From an uncultured Succinatimonas sp. (lineage in GTDB: Bacteria; Pseudomonadota; Gammaproteobacteria; Enterobacterales; Succinivibrionaceae), in the NCBI GenBank assembly GCA_902465145.1, contig CABQMD010000020.1:1-9744 (forward strand): DNA of 9,744 nt, written 5' to 3'. This document shows positions 1 to 7,332 of the stretch, one piece after another (positions within the stretch are counted from its first letter, which is position 1; every line of letters begins with the position of its first letter). The translations under genes were made by a program, and so were the position numbers. Under the pieces are notes generated by a model. It saw only the letters and a program-made list of their open reading frames with translations, was not told the DNA's origin and did not search any database.

Positions 1-19
1 TGTAAGCGTTAATTTCTTT

Positions 20-50
20 TTGGGAAATACTCAGGGCTCTTTAATATAAT
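20..50 (+). promoter_or_regulatory. Candidate sigma-70 promoter upstream of dxr
   Basis: A perfect TATAAT hexamer lies at 45-50. The best -35-like match upstream is TTGGGA at 20-25 (4 of 6 consensus bases), with a long 19-base spacer. Transcription would start near 57, leaving a leader of about 46 bases before the chosen dxr start at 103. The surrounding stretch 1-90 is AT-rich and has no open frame with a recognisable product. Frame 1 reads three codons and then TAA at 10-12, and could be the last residues of an upstream gene. The -10 box is clear but the -35 is poor, and AT-rich DNA produces such boxes by chance. I did not see a sigma-E type pair here. Confidence 0.4.
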
Positions 51-102
51 TTTTGCCTAAGCAGCGTTTATATTCAGAAAAATTAAAGCAATGAAGGAAA
101 GA

Positions 103-1299
103 ATGCGCAAGGTAGCTTTGTTCGGCGCGACCGGCTCCATAGGTCAGAGTACGCTCAGAGTATTAAGAGCACACAGGGAAGAATTTTCGTTAGTTGCCGC
201 AGCGGCGAATACCAATGTGGACGGAATGTTTGCTCTGGTTCGGGAATTCAGACCGGACATGGTAGCTATGCATGATGAAAAGGCTGCATTGGAACTTAAG
301 AGACTTTTATCGGCAGAAGGACTTAAAACGGAAGTTTTGGCAGGTGAGGAAGGGGTTGAAAGCTGTGCTTCAGACTCGGGAGCCGATCTTGCCGTCTTGG
401 CAGTAGTTGGAGCTGCAGGTTTAAAACCTGCATTATGCTGCGCAGCCTGCGGTCTTACGCTGGCTCTTGCCAATAAAGAAGCTTTGGTGATGTCGGGGCG
501 GTTATTCTTTGATGTGGTTTCATCTAATCATGCCAAGGTACTGCCTGTTGACAGCGAACATAGTGCCATCTTTCAAAGTCTTCCTGAGGAATGTCAGCAG
601 CACATAGGATACTGTAATTTGAAAGCTGCCGGTGTGCATAAGATCCTGCTTACCGGATCGGGCGGACCTTTTAGAGAGTTGCCTTTAAAAGATCTTGAAC
701 ACGTAACAGCGGCGCAGGCTGTCAATCACCCTGTGTGGAAGATGGGCCCCAAGATCTCTGTGGATTCTTCAACCATGATGAATAAAGGGTTGGAATTTAT
801 CGAAGCCCGTTATCTTTTCAATGCTGACGACAGCGATATTCAGGTAGTTATTCACCCTCAGTCCGTAGTTCATTCCATGGTTTCGTATGTGGACGGTGCG
901 GTGATGGCGCAACTGGGCAATCCTGATATGTGTACTCCCATAGCCAGAGCCTTGGCCTACCCGGGGCGCATCGATTCGACCGTAGAACCTTTGGATTTCT
1001 TCAGTTTAAAAGAGCTTACTTTTAAAGAGCCTGATTTTAACCGTTATCCTTGTTTAAAACTTGCAATGCAGGCCTCTTTGGAAGGTCAGGGAGCGACCAC
1101 GGCTTTGAATGCGGCTAATGAAGTGGCAGTGGATGCCTTCCTCAAAGGTCGTATAGGCTATAAAGATATAGCTGCATGTGTTGAAGCCGTGCTTACAAAG
1201 TCAAACGACGGAGGAAGCGTGTATAGCTTAGATGAGATCCTAGATAAGGATGCACAGGCAAGAGCCTTGTGCAGACAGGAGGTTGAAAAGCGTTCATGA
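103..1299 (+). CDS. dxr: 1-deoxy-D-xylulose 5-phosphate reductoisomerase (DXR/IspC)
   Basis: This cytoplasmic enzyme converts 1-deoxy-D-xylulose 5-phosphate to 2-C-methyl-D-erythritol 4-phosphate with NADPH, the first committed step of the MEP isoprenoid pathway. With the start at 103 the protein is 398 residues, the same length as E. coli DXR. The NADPH-binding motif GATGSIG is at residues 8-14. The metal and substrate residues fall exactly on the E. coli numbers: D150 and E152 in PVDSEH, E231 and E234 in NKGLEFIEA. The flexible active-site loop HPVWKMGPK and the segment ATTALNAANE are also present. An in-frame ATG at 91 would add four residues, but the ATG at 103 has AAGGA at 94-98 just upstream and gives the matching numbering. 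It overlaps rseP by four bases. The uppS and cdsA genes that separate dxr from rseP in E. coli are absent here. Confidence 0.97.
   Translation: MRKVALFGATGSIGQSTLRVLRAHREEFSLVAAAANTNVDGMFALVREFRPDMVAMHDEKAALELKRLLSAEGLKTEVLAGEEGVESCASDSGADLAVLAVVGAAGLKPALCCAACGLTLALANKEALVMSGRLFFDVVSSNHAKVLPVDSEHSAIFQSLPEECQQHIGYCNLKAAGVHKILLTGSGGPFRELPLKDLEHVTAAQAVNHPVWKMGPKISVDSSTMMNKGLEFIEARYLFNADDSDIQVVIHPQSVVHSMVSYVDGAVMAQLGNPDMCTPIARALAYPGRIDSTVEPLDFFSLKELTFKEPDFNRYPCLKLAMQASLEGQGATTALNAANEVAVDAFLKGRIGYKDIAACVEAVLTKSNDGGSVYSLDEILDKDAQARALCRQEVEKRS
1277..1282 (+). promoter_or_regulatory. Shine-Dalgarno AGGAGG for rseP, unusually distant
   Basis: A perfect AGGAGG lies inside the last codons of dxr. It is 13 bases before the first rseP ATG (1296) and 16 before the second (1299), longer than the usual 5-9. 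No in-frame start lies nearer: the TTG at 1283 is out of frame. The site may still serve rseP, or rseP may depend mainly on termination-reinitiation from dxr at the ATGA overlap. Confidence 0.45.
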
Positions 1300-2642
1300 T
1301 GTCTGCTCTTTGGGATCTGATTTTTTTTGCTGTGGCTTTGGGAGTTCTGGTTACGGTACATGAAGCCGGACATTTTTTCGCCGCACGAGCCTGCGGAGTA
1401 AAAGTTCTGCGTTTTTCCGTGGGATTTGGAAAGATCCTTTTTCAGAAAACGGGACGCGACGGCTGCGAGTATGCTTTGTCTCTTATTCCCTTGGGCGGCT
1501 ATGTAAAGATGCAGGGAGAGAATGATGATGATCAAAGCGTCGGATCCTATAAGAGTAAAAGCGTCGGTAAGAGAGCCTTGATCATCGCAGCCGGACCTTT
1601 TTGCAATATTCTGCTGTCTTTTTTATTGTTTACCGCCATCAACATGGCCGGAGTTTCGGTATTAAAGCCGGTAATAGGTGACGTGATCCCTGGATCGGCA
1701 GCCGATAAATCCGGGATCGTCAGCCAAAGTCTCATTACCGAAGTTGACGGCAAAGAAGTGCGTTCCTGGGGAGAAGTTATATTAACACTGGGTCTTTCAG
1801 ATGAAAAAGGTGAAGTCGAGCTTACCACCGTACCTTTTTTAGGCCGAGGGCAAAGCGGTGAGTACAGACTGCAAATTGAAACTCAAAAAGATCTGTCAAA
1901 CGCATCGAACTTTTTAGAAGAGTTGGGGTTTAGGCGTATGTTCGGAGAAGTTTCCGGAAAATTCTCAGCCGTAAAACCAGGATCTCCTGCCGATTTGGCC
2001 GGAATACGTGCAGGTGACGAAATCGTTTTTGTGAACGGAAAGGAAACTTCAGGATGGTATCGAGTGTACGATGCCATACGTTCAAGCGCAGGTGACAGAC
2101 TTTCTCTTGTGGTAAAAAGGGACGGACAACTCTATGAAACCACGCTTATACCTGAATTTATCAAGGTAAAAAACGAGCGCAAAGCCGTTCCCGTAATAGG
2201 AGTCATGGCTCAAACAAAAAATGTTCCTGAGCTTGTCGATGAATTAAAATACGGTCCTGCCGATGCTCTTAAGAAGGCTTTTTCCGATACTGTCAACATG
2301 TCTACCTTGGTTATAAAGGCCGTATCTTCGATGTTAAGCGGGGCAATTTCTGCAGAAAATGTTTCAGGTCCCATATCCATAGCCAAGGGAGCTGGTGAAA
2401 GTGCTGCGGCAGGCGCCGTGGCCTTCCTGAGTTTTTTGGCTGCTATTAGTGTAAACTTAGGTATTCTGAATTTGCTGCCTATTCCGGTATTGGATGGCGG
2501 CCAACTGGTATTTATCGCTTACGAGGCGCTGTTTAGACGCGCTCCAGGACAGAAAGTGCAGCGTATGCTTACCGCCATAGGATTAGGCATACTGCTGACA
2601 CTGATGATCTTGGCGGTATTCAATGATTTCCGCGGTCTTTAA
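1296..2642 (+). CDS. rseP: RseP-family site-2 zinc metalloprotease (intramembrane)
   Basis: RseP is an inner-membrane site-2 protease. In E. coli it makes the second cut in the anti-sigma factor RseA, releasing sigma-E, and it also clears remnant signal peptides. The protein is 448 residues (E. coli 450). The zinc motif HEAGH is at residues 22-26 inside the first membrane segment. The third zinc ligand is D400 in the NLLPIPVLDGG motif near the C-terminus. Between them lie a GFGKILF/IPLGGYVKM membrane-associated region, a second membrane segment at about residues 92-118, and two tandem periplasmic PDZ domains at roughly 120-210 and 215-300. The conserved NVSGPISIAKGAG segment precedes the third membrane segment. 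The start is ATG 1296, with a second ATG immediately after it at 1299. The dxr stop overlaps, giving ATGA coupling. Whether RseA and sigma-E exist in this genome cannot be seen from this window. Confidence 0.96.
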   Translation: MMSALWDLIFFAVALGVLVTVHEAGHFFAARACGVKVLRFSVGFGKILFQKTGRDGCEYALSLIPLGGYVKMQGENDDDQSVGSYKSKSVGKRALIIAAGPFCNILLSFLLFTAINMAGVSVLKPVIGDVIPGSAADKSGIVSQSLITEVDGKEVRSWGEVILTLGLSDEKGEVELTTVPFLGRGQSGEYRLQIETQKDLSNASNFLEELGFRRMFGEVSGKFSAVKPGSPADLAGIRAGDEIVFVNGKETSGWYRVYDAIRSSAGDRLSLVVKRDGQLYETTLIPEFIKVKNERKAVPVIGVMAQTKNVPELVDELKYGPADALKKAFSDTVNMSTLVIKAVSSMLSGAISAENVSGPISIAKGAGESAAAGAVAFLSFLAAISVNLGILNLLPIPVLDGGQLVFIAYEALFRRAPGQKVQRMLTAIGLGILLTLMILAVFNDFRGL

Positions 2643-2668
2643 ACGCCGCAGGACATAGCAACGACAAG

Positions 2669-5092
2669 ATGAACATGAAGAATTCGATTGCAAAGACGGC
2701 GCTGGCTGTTACGGCAGTGCTGGGTGTTACAGTTTGTTTGCAGAACGCGTGGGCGGCTACTGCGCAAAACACCGTAGTGAATAATATTCAGGTTCGCGGT
2801 TTAAACCGTGTGACTCGCGGTGCGGTCTTGCTGGCCCTGCCGATTAAACCGGGGGATGCCGTCACTCAGGAGAACGTGGCTCGTTCTATGAAACAGCTGT
2901 ATGCTACCGGAGATTTTGACGAGGTCAAACTTTCTCAGGACGGCGGCACTTTATATATAGATGTGACTGAGCGTCCCACCATTGCCGGTGTGCAATTTTC
3001 AGGAAATTCCAATATCAGCGATGACAATCTGCGTCCTGTTATAGAGCAGCAGGGATTGAAAGAAGGTGAACCTCTCAATACCAGGGATCTGTCGCAGGTA
3101 CAAAAGTCACTTGAGGACTTCTATCACGGCGCAGGCATGTACCAAGCTCAGGTAAAACCGGTAGTGACAGTATTGCCGCGCAATCGAGTGAACGTCAAGC
3201 TTGAATTTTCAGAGGGGATCTCTGCTGAAATTCAGCAGATTAACATCGTCGGTAACAAAGCTTTTGACGATTCGACTTTGCTTGCTCAGATGCAGTTGCG
3301 TGATGACGTGCCCTGGTGGAACTTTATGTCAAACCAGAAGTATGACGTCCAAAAGTTCCATGCCGATCTCGATGCTTTGCGTTCGTATTATTTAAATCAC
3401 GGTTACCTTAAATTCAAGATAGAAAATACCGCCGTGGAAATGACCCCGGATAAAAAGGGTCTTTACCTTACCATTGTCATCAACGAAGGCGAACAATATC
3501 GCGTCGGTAAGTCTACGGTACAGGGAAACACTTTAACCTACGGTGAAGGGTTGACCTCTCTTCTGTCCTTAAAAGAGGGAAACGTCTATTCTCAAAACGA
3601 GGTTACGGATAACGAGAAGATCTTAAAAGATTATCTCGGTAAGTACGGATATGCCTATTCTGAGGTTAAAGCCGTTCCCACCTTCGATGATAAAGAGCAT
3701 AAAGTGGATTTGGCTTTCAATGTCGAACCCGGATCCCGTGTTTACGTCGCTCAAATACAGATCTCCGGCAACGATACCACCGATGATACCGTGATCCGCA
3801 GAGAGATGCGTCAGATGGACGGAACCTGGCTTTCAAATGAAGCTTTGGAAACCTCAAAGACCAGACTCAATCGTACCGGTTATTTTGAAAGCGTCGATAT
3901 CGATATGCAGCGCTCCGGTACTACCGCTGACGTGGTGACGCTTGATACCAAGGTCAAGGAACAGCCTACCGGCGCTATTCAGGGCGCTATCGGTTTCGGT
4001 ACAGATTCAGGTCTTTTGCTTTCGGCATCGGTATCGCAGTCCAATCTCTTCGGTTGGGGCACCAAAGGCGTTATTTCTGCCTACAAGAACGATTACCGCA
4101 AGCATATGGAACTTGCCTACACCGATCCTTATTTTACGGTGGACAATATTTCCTTAGGCGGTCGCGTTTACCTCGATCGTTATTACGGCGACGATGATGA
4201 CGTGGTGGATTATGACAACCGTACCATAGGTATGGAGATAAATTCAGGTTATCCTCTGGCTGAAAACTGGAGAGTAGATTATGCAGCAGGCTACGAAAAT
4301 TCCCGCATTACCAATACGGGTAGACGTTTCCAACAGGCAGATCTGTTCTGGAAAAAATACAGCTCGGATCCTGACAATCGCACTGCCACCTTTAACAACT
4401 ACAATCTTACTTTCTCGCTGACTCATAATGCATTAGACAGAGCAGTGTTCCCTACCGACGGCAATAAACAGGTGCTGACGGCCATGGCCACGGCTCCGAA
4501 TTCTGACAATCAGTATTACAAGTTTACCGCCGAGACCTACCATTTCTATCCATTTGACATAGATCATCTGTGGGTGTTTTCCGTTCGTGCCAGAGCCGGG
4601 TTTGCCGACGGTTACGGTGATGATGAGAGATTACCTTTCTTTAAGAATTTCTATTTGGGAAGTTCAAGCTGGTTGCGCGGTTTTGACCATAACAGCATAG
4701 GTCCTAAAGCCATCTATTACAGAAGGCTTGACGGAGAAACTTCTCAGACTTATGACAAGGCCCATGCTTACGAATCGTCGACCTCGGTGGGAGGTAACGC
4801 TTTCTGGGCGGCTTCTGCTGAAATGTTTGTACCGACACCGTTGGTGCCCGAGGCATATAAGGCATCGGTGCGTACTTCTTTCTTCTATGATGTTGGCGCG
4901 CTTTGGGATACTCACGGTGACGATTATTATTACAATTCCAACAAAGCCGGTGATTACCGTGCTTCAGTCGGCGTGGCGTTTACCTGGGTTTCACCTATAG
5001 GCCCTTTGTCGTTCTCTCTTTCCAAGGCTGTCAAGAAGATGGACGGGGATGATACCCAGTTCTTTACTTTCGATATTGGCGGTACATTCTAG
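2669..5092 (+). CDS. bamA: Outer membrane protein assembly factor BamA
   Basis: BamA is the central beta-barrel of the BAM complex, which folds and inserts outer-membrane proteins. The protein is 807 residues (E. coli 810). A signal peptide covers residues 1-29, with a likely cut at AWA|A. Five periplasmic POTRA domains follow at about 35-102, 103-183, 184-275, 276-355 and 356-433. The Omp85 barrel runs from about 434 to the end. The conserved loop-6 (L/V)RGF motif is present as LRGF with R670, followed by SIGPKAIYY. The chain ends in an aromatic residue (FDIGGTF) as expected for a barrel C-terminal signal. ATG 2669 is followed by another in-frame ATG at 2675; neither has a strong ribosome-binding site, the nearest AGGA being at 2650-2653. 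The gap from rseP is 26 bases and the gap to skp is 50. No sigma-E promoter is obvious in front of it, so transcription probably reads in from rseP. Confidence 0.97.
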   Translation: MNMKNSIAKTALAVTAVLGVTVCLQNAWAATAQNTVVNNIQVRGLNRVTRGAVLLALPIKPGDAVTQENVARSMKQLYATGDFDEVKLSQDGGTLYIDVTERPTIAGVQFSGNSNISDDNLRPVIEQQGLKEGEPLNTRDLSQVQKSLEDFYHGAGMYQAQVKPVVTVLPRNRVNVKLEFSEGISAEIQQINIVGNKAFDDSTLLAQMQLRDDVPWWNFMSNQKYDVQKFHADLDALRSYYLNHGYLKFKIENTAVEMTPDKKGLYLTIVINEGEQYRVGKSTVQGNTLTYGEGLTSLLSLKEGNVYSQNEVTDNEKILKDYLGKYGYAYSEVKAVPTFDDKEHKVDLAFNVEPGSRVYVAQIQISGNDTTDDTVIRREMRQMDGTWLSNEALETSKTRLNRTGYFESVDIDMQRSGTTADVVTLDTKVKEQPTGAIQGAIGFGTDSGLLLSASVSQSNLFGWGTKGVISAYKNDYRKHMELAYTDPYFTVDNISLGGRVYLDRYYGDDDDVVDYDNRTIGMEINSGYPLAENWRVDYAAGYENSRITNTGRRFQQADLFWKKYSSDPDNRTATFNNYNLTFSLTHNALDRAVFPTDGNKQVLTAMATAPNSDNQYYKFTAETYHFYPFDIDHLWVFSVRARAGFADGYGDDERLPFFKNFYLGSSSWLRGFDHNSIGPKAIYYRRLDGETSQTYDKAHAYESSTSVGGNAFWAASAEMFVPTPLVPEAYKASVRTSFFYDVGALWDTHGDDYYYNSNKAGDYRASVGVAFTWVSPIGPLSFSLSKAVKKMDGDDTQFFTFDIGGTF

Positions 5093-5142
5093 TATCGGGA
5101 CTTTCAATAAGTTTCGTGAATAAAACAAGGTATTAAATCAAA

Positions 5143-5679
5143 ATGATTAAGAAATTTGCAATGGTTGCAGCACTTGCCGCTGCGTTTAGCGTGAATGTTC
5201 AGGCTGCAGAAGACAAGGTTGCCGAAGCATCGTCTTTCATAGGCGTAATCAACATGCCGCTCATTATGAATGACATTCCTCAGGCAAAGACTTCTAAAGA
5301 TGCTTTGCAAAAGGAATTCGGACCGCGTCAGGCTGAATTGCAGAAACTTGAGACCGACGGCAAAGCTTTGCAGCAAACCTTGCCCACCTTAAAAGGTGAT
5401 CAGTTGGTCGACACTCAGCGCAAACTTGCACAGATGCAGGCTGATTTCAATCTGAAGATGCGTGCTTTGCAAGAAGATCAGCAAAAGCGCGTGCGCGAAG
5501 AAGAAGTGAAGCTTGGTAAGATGGTTCAGGAAGCTATCGATGCCATCGCCAAAGAGCGCGGTTTGCAGCTGGTGGTTCGCGGTGAGGCCGTGGTATTTGC
5601 TACCAAAGCCGTGGATATTTCCGGTGAAGTAATAAAGCGCGTCAGCAAGCAAAGCGGCAAGGCTCCTGCCAAGAAGTGA
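5143..5679 (+). CDS. skp: Periplasmic chaperone Skp (OmpH family)
   Basis: Skp is a trimeric periplasmic holdase that keeps unfolded outer-membrane proteins soluble on their way to BamA, which is encoded just upstream. The 178 residues (E. coli 161) begin with a signal peptide: MIKK, a hydrophobic alanine-rich core, and a likely cut after residue 21 (VQA). The mature part has the family layout. A short strand (IGVINMPLI) leads into long charged, glutamine-rich helices at about residues 50-135, which form the tentacles. A conserved closing strand pair (LQLVVRGEAVVF) and a short helix ending VIKRVSK follow. The C-terminus is lysine-rich (SGKAPAKK), extending a few residues past the usual end. 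The start at 5143 is the only one that gives a complete signal peptide; AAGG at 5127-5130 is a distant ribosome-binding candidate. Fold-level conservation in this family is low, so the call rests on layout and context together. Confidence 0.93.
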   Translation: MIKKFAMVAALAAAFSVNVQAAEDKVAEASSFIGVINMPLIMNDIPQAKTSKDALQKEFGPRQAELQKLETDGKALQQTLPTLKGDQLVDTQRKLAQMQADFNLKMRALQEDQQKRVREEEVKLGKMVQEAIDAIAKERGLQLVVRGEAVVFATKAVDISGEVIKRVSKQSGKAPAKK

Positions 5680-5681
5680 TC

Positions 5682-6722
5682 ATGCTGTTAAAAGATATAG
5701 CTGCGGCCCTCGGGGCCGAACTTCACGGTAATGCGGATCTTGAAATACGCAAGGTAGCCAATTTGGTCACGGCCGCTGATGACGAACTGAGTTTTTTGTC
5801 AGATCCGCGTTATCGGAAGTCTTTGGGTGAAAGCCATGCCGGCGCCGTAATCGTGCGCGAAGATGATCTGCCTCATTTAAGAGACGGAGCATCGGCTTTG
5901 GTGCTTAAAGATCCTTATCTCGGTTTTGCACGTGCCGCACAGCTTCTGGATTCCACTCCTCCCGTTGCAGAAGGTGTTGCAGATGATGCAGTGGTTGAAG
6001 ACGGTGCCGTCATAGGAAGTAATGTTGCATTGGGACACCATGTCACCGTTTTACGCGGCGCCAAAATAGGTGACAACGTGCAACTTGCAGACGGAGTGGT
6101 GATAGGGCGCAATGCGGTTATCGGAGACTTTACCAGAATATACTCAAATGCCGTTGTTTATCACGATTGCGTCATAGGCAAGCATTGTCTTATTCAGTCA
6201 AATACCGTGATCGGCGCAGACGGATTCGGATATGCAAACGATAAAGGCGTGTGGGTTAAAATTCCGCAAACCGGACGCGTAGTGATAGGCGATTTTGTTG
6301 AAATAGGTGCTTGTACCTGCATAGACCGTGGAGCCATTGACGATACCGTTATAGAAAGCAACGTGATCATAGACAACCTCTGTCAGATAGCGCACAACGT
6401 GCATATAGGCACGGGTACGGCCGTAGCCGGCGGCACAACTTTCGCCGGATCCGTTACCATCGGCAAGTATTGCATCATAGGCGGTACTTCAGTATTCAAC
6501 GGTCATATCAAGATCTGTGACGGTACCACCATATGCGGTATGAGCATGGTTATGCGTTCAATCGACAAACCTGGTACTTATGCATCTGGCATCCCGGCGC
6601 AGACCAACAAAGAATGGCGTCTTACCGCCGCCAGAACCATGCATATCAATGAGATGTACCATAAGCTTGAAGATCTTTCTTCAAAGGTGCAGGAACTCGA
6701 AGCAAAACTCAATAAGGCATAA
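5682..6722 (+). CDS. lpxD: UDP-3-O-(3-hydroxyacyl)glucosamine N-acyltransferase LpxD
   Basis: LpxD transfers a 3-hydroxyacyl chain from ACP to the 2-amino group of UDP-3-O-acyl-glucosamine, the third step of lipid A synthesis, in the cytoplasm. From ATG 5682 the protein is 346 residues (E. coli 341). An N-terminal uridine-binding domain covers about residues 1-100, including LSFLSDPRYRKSL. A left-handed beta-helix of hexapeptide repeats runs from about 105 to 310, with the signature GADGFGYAND. The catalytic histidine is H238 in CQIAHNV (H239 in E. coli). A short C-terminal coiled coil follows (LEDLSSKVQELEAKL). An alternative GTG start at 5676 would overlap the skp stop and add two residues. 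I prefer the ATG because AAGAAG at 5671-5676 is suitably placed and GTG offers no better site. The partner genes lpxA and lpxB follow; fabZ intervenes. Confidence 0.96.
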   Translation: MLLKDIAAALGAELHGNADLEIRKVANLVTAADDELSFLSDPRYRKSLGESHAGAVIVREDDLPHLRDGASALVLKDPYLGFARAAQLLDSTPPVAEGVADDAVVEDGAVIGSNVALGHHVTVLRGAKIGDNVQLADGVVIGRNAVIGDFTRIYSNAVVYHDCVIGKHCLIQSNTVIGADGFGYANDKGVWVKIPQTGRVVIGDFVEIGACTCIDRGAIDDTVIESNVIIDNLCQIAHNVHIGTGTAVAGGTTFAGSVTIGKYCIIGGTSVFNGHIKICDGTTICGMSMVMRSIDKPGTYASGIPAQTNKEWRLTAARTMHINEMYHKLEDLSSKVQELEAKLNKA

Positions 6723-6758
6723 TTTAAAAATTACACAGCATTCAAGCAGGGGGAAAAA

Positions 6759-7230
6759 GTGACAGAAGCAAATGAAATAACAGAGAAAAAGAATACGTTG
6801 GACGTCGAGCAGATCATGAATCTGCTTCCTCACCGTTACCCTTTTTTGATGATCGACCGTGTACTGGATTACAACATTACCGGTGAACATAAAACCTTGA
6901 AAGCCGTGAAAAATGTAAGTTTCAACGAACCGTATTTTCAGGGACATTTTCCTGGTAAGCCGGTAATGCCGGGAGTACTGATCCTCGAAGCCATGGCGCA
7001 GGCTACCGGTATTCTGGCTTTTACCATGGTGGGAAAACCCAAACCCGGTGAGCTTTATTATTTTGCTGCGATAGACAATGCCCGTTTTAAGCATCCTGTG
7101 GTGCCCGGATCAGCTTATCATTGAAGTTGAGTACTTTAAAGAAAGACGCGGAATTGCATCATTCTCAGGTGCAGCTTACGTTGACGGCAAGCTTGCCTGT
7201 AAAGCGGATCTCATGTGCGCCAAGCACTGA
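6759..7230 (+). pseudogene. fabZ: 3-hydroxyacyl-ACP dehydratase FabZ, frameshifted near the 3' end
   Basis: FabZ dehydrates 3-hydroxyacyl-ACP in fatty acid elongation and competes with LpxA and LpxD for that substrate. The frame opens at GTG 6759 behind a strong AGGGGG at 6748-6753. It carries the family motifs [22 protein letters not shown] (catalytic H63) and LEAMAQATG (catalytic E77). After VVPG it runs into a stop at 7122-7124, giving only 121 residues. The expected C-terminus continues in the +1 frame from GAT 7108 to the TGA at 7228-7230. That stretch has 40 codons beginning [15 protein letters not shown] and ending [12 protein letters not shown], typical of FabZ. Two bases are therefore missing (or one extra) at about 7104-7109, and the repaired protein would be about 157 residues (E. 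coli 151). No other damage is visible, so a sequencing or assembly error or a very recent mutation is likelier than an old pseudogene. The truncated product would lack the final hot-dog strands. Confidence 0.93.
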
Positions 7231-7284
7231 TTGATAATTTTGGCGTAACGGAATTTGAGTCCCGTTAACTTGTCGCATCGCGTT

Positions 7285-7300
7285 TTGACAGGATTATAAG
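7285..7300 (+). promoter_or_regulatory. Possible internal promoter elements before lpxA
   Basis: The 102 bases between the fabZ end and lpxA are the largest gap in the operon. A perfect -35-type hexamer TTGACA lies at 7285-7290, but nothing better than 3 of 6 matches sits at a proper -10 distance (for example AAACAT at 7307-7312). A good -10-like box TATAAG lies at 7295-7300, but its only -35 partner is TTGTCG at 7270-7275 with a 19-base spacer. The two good boxes are too close together to work as a pair. Either combination could give a weak promoter for lpxA-lpxB-rnhB. A six-base-pair inverted repeat (7246-7251 with 7262-7267, loop of 10) also lies in the gap without a following T-run. Confidence 0.22.
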
Positions 7301-7332
7301 CGGGTAAAACATAGCAGAATAAGGGATAAACA

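Noticed and set aside
1..49. Remnant coding of an upstream gene such as cdsA
   Set aside because: Frame 1 stops at 10-12 after three codons, frame 2 reads 15 codons to 47-49 and frame 3 stops at once. None has enough residues to identify a product.
1158..1535. 125-codon - strand open frame across the dxr/rseP junction
   Set aside because: Both genes opposite are complete and well conserved; the antisense product looks random.
2669..2760. Cysteine in the BamA leader considered as a lipoprotein lipobox
   Set aside because: The residues before C23 (VTV) do not fit the L-(A/S)-(G/A)-C pattern, and a standard AWA|A signal-peptidase site follows.
6000..6560. Repeated short DNA words of the ATAGGC/ATAGGT type in lpxD and lpxA, considered as DNA repeats
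   Set aside because: They encode the Ile-Gly steps of the beta-helix hexapeptide repeats and follow protein periodicity; no independent DNA repeat is needed.
6681..7094. 137-codon - strand open frame across lpxD/fabZ, considered in case the broken fabZ frame meant another gene
   Set aside because: The + strand carries all FabZ motifs; the antisense translation has no family features.
7246..7267. Inverted repeat TAACGG / CCGTTA after fabZ, as a Rho-independent terminator
   Set aside because: Only six base pairs with a 10-base loop and no T-run after it.
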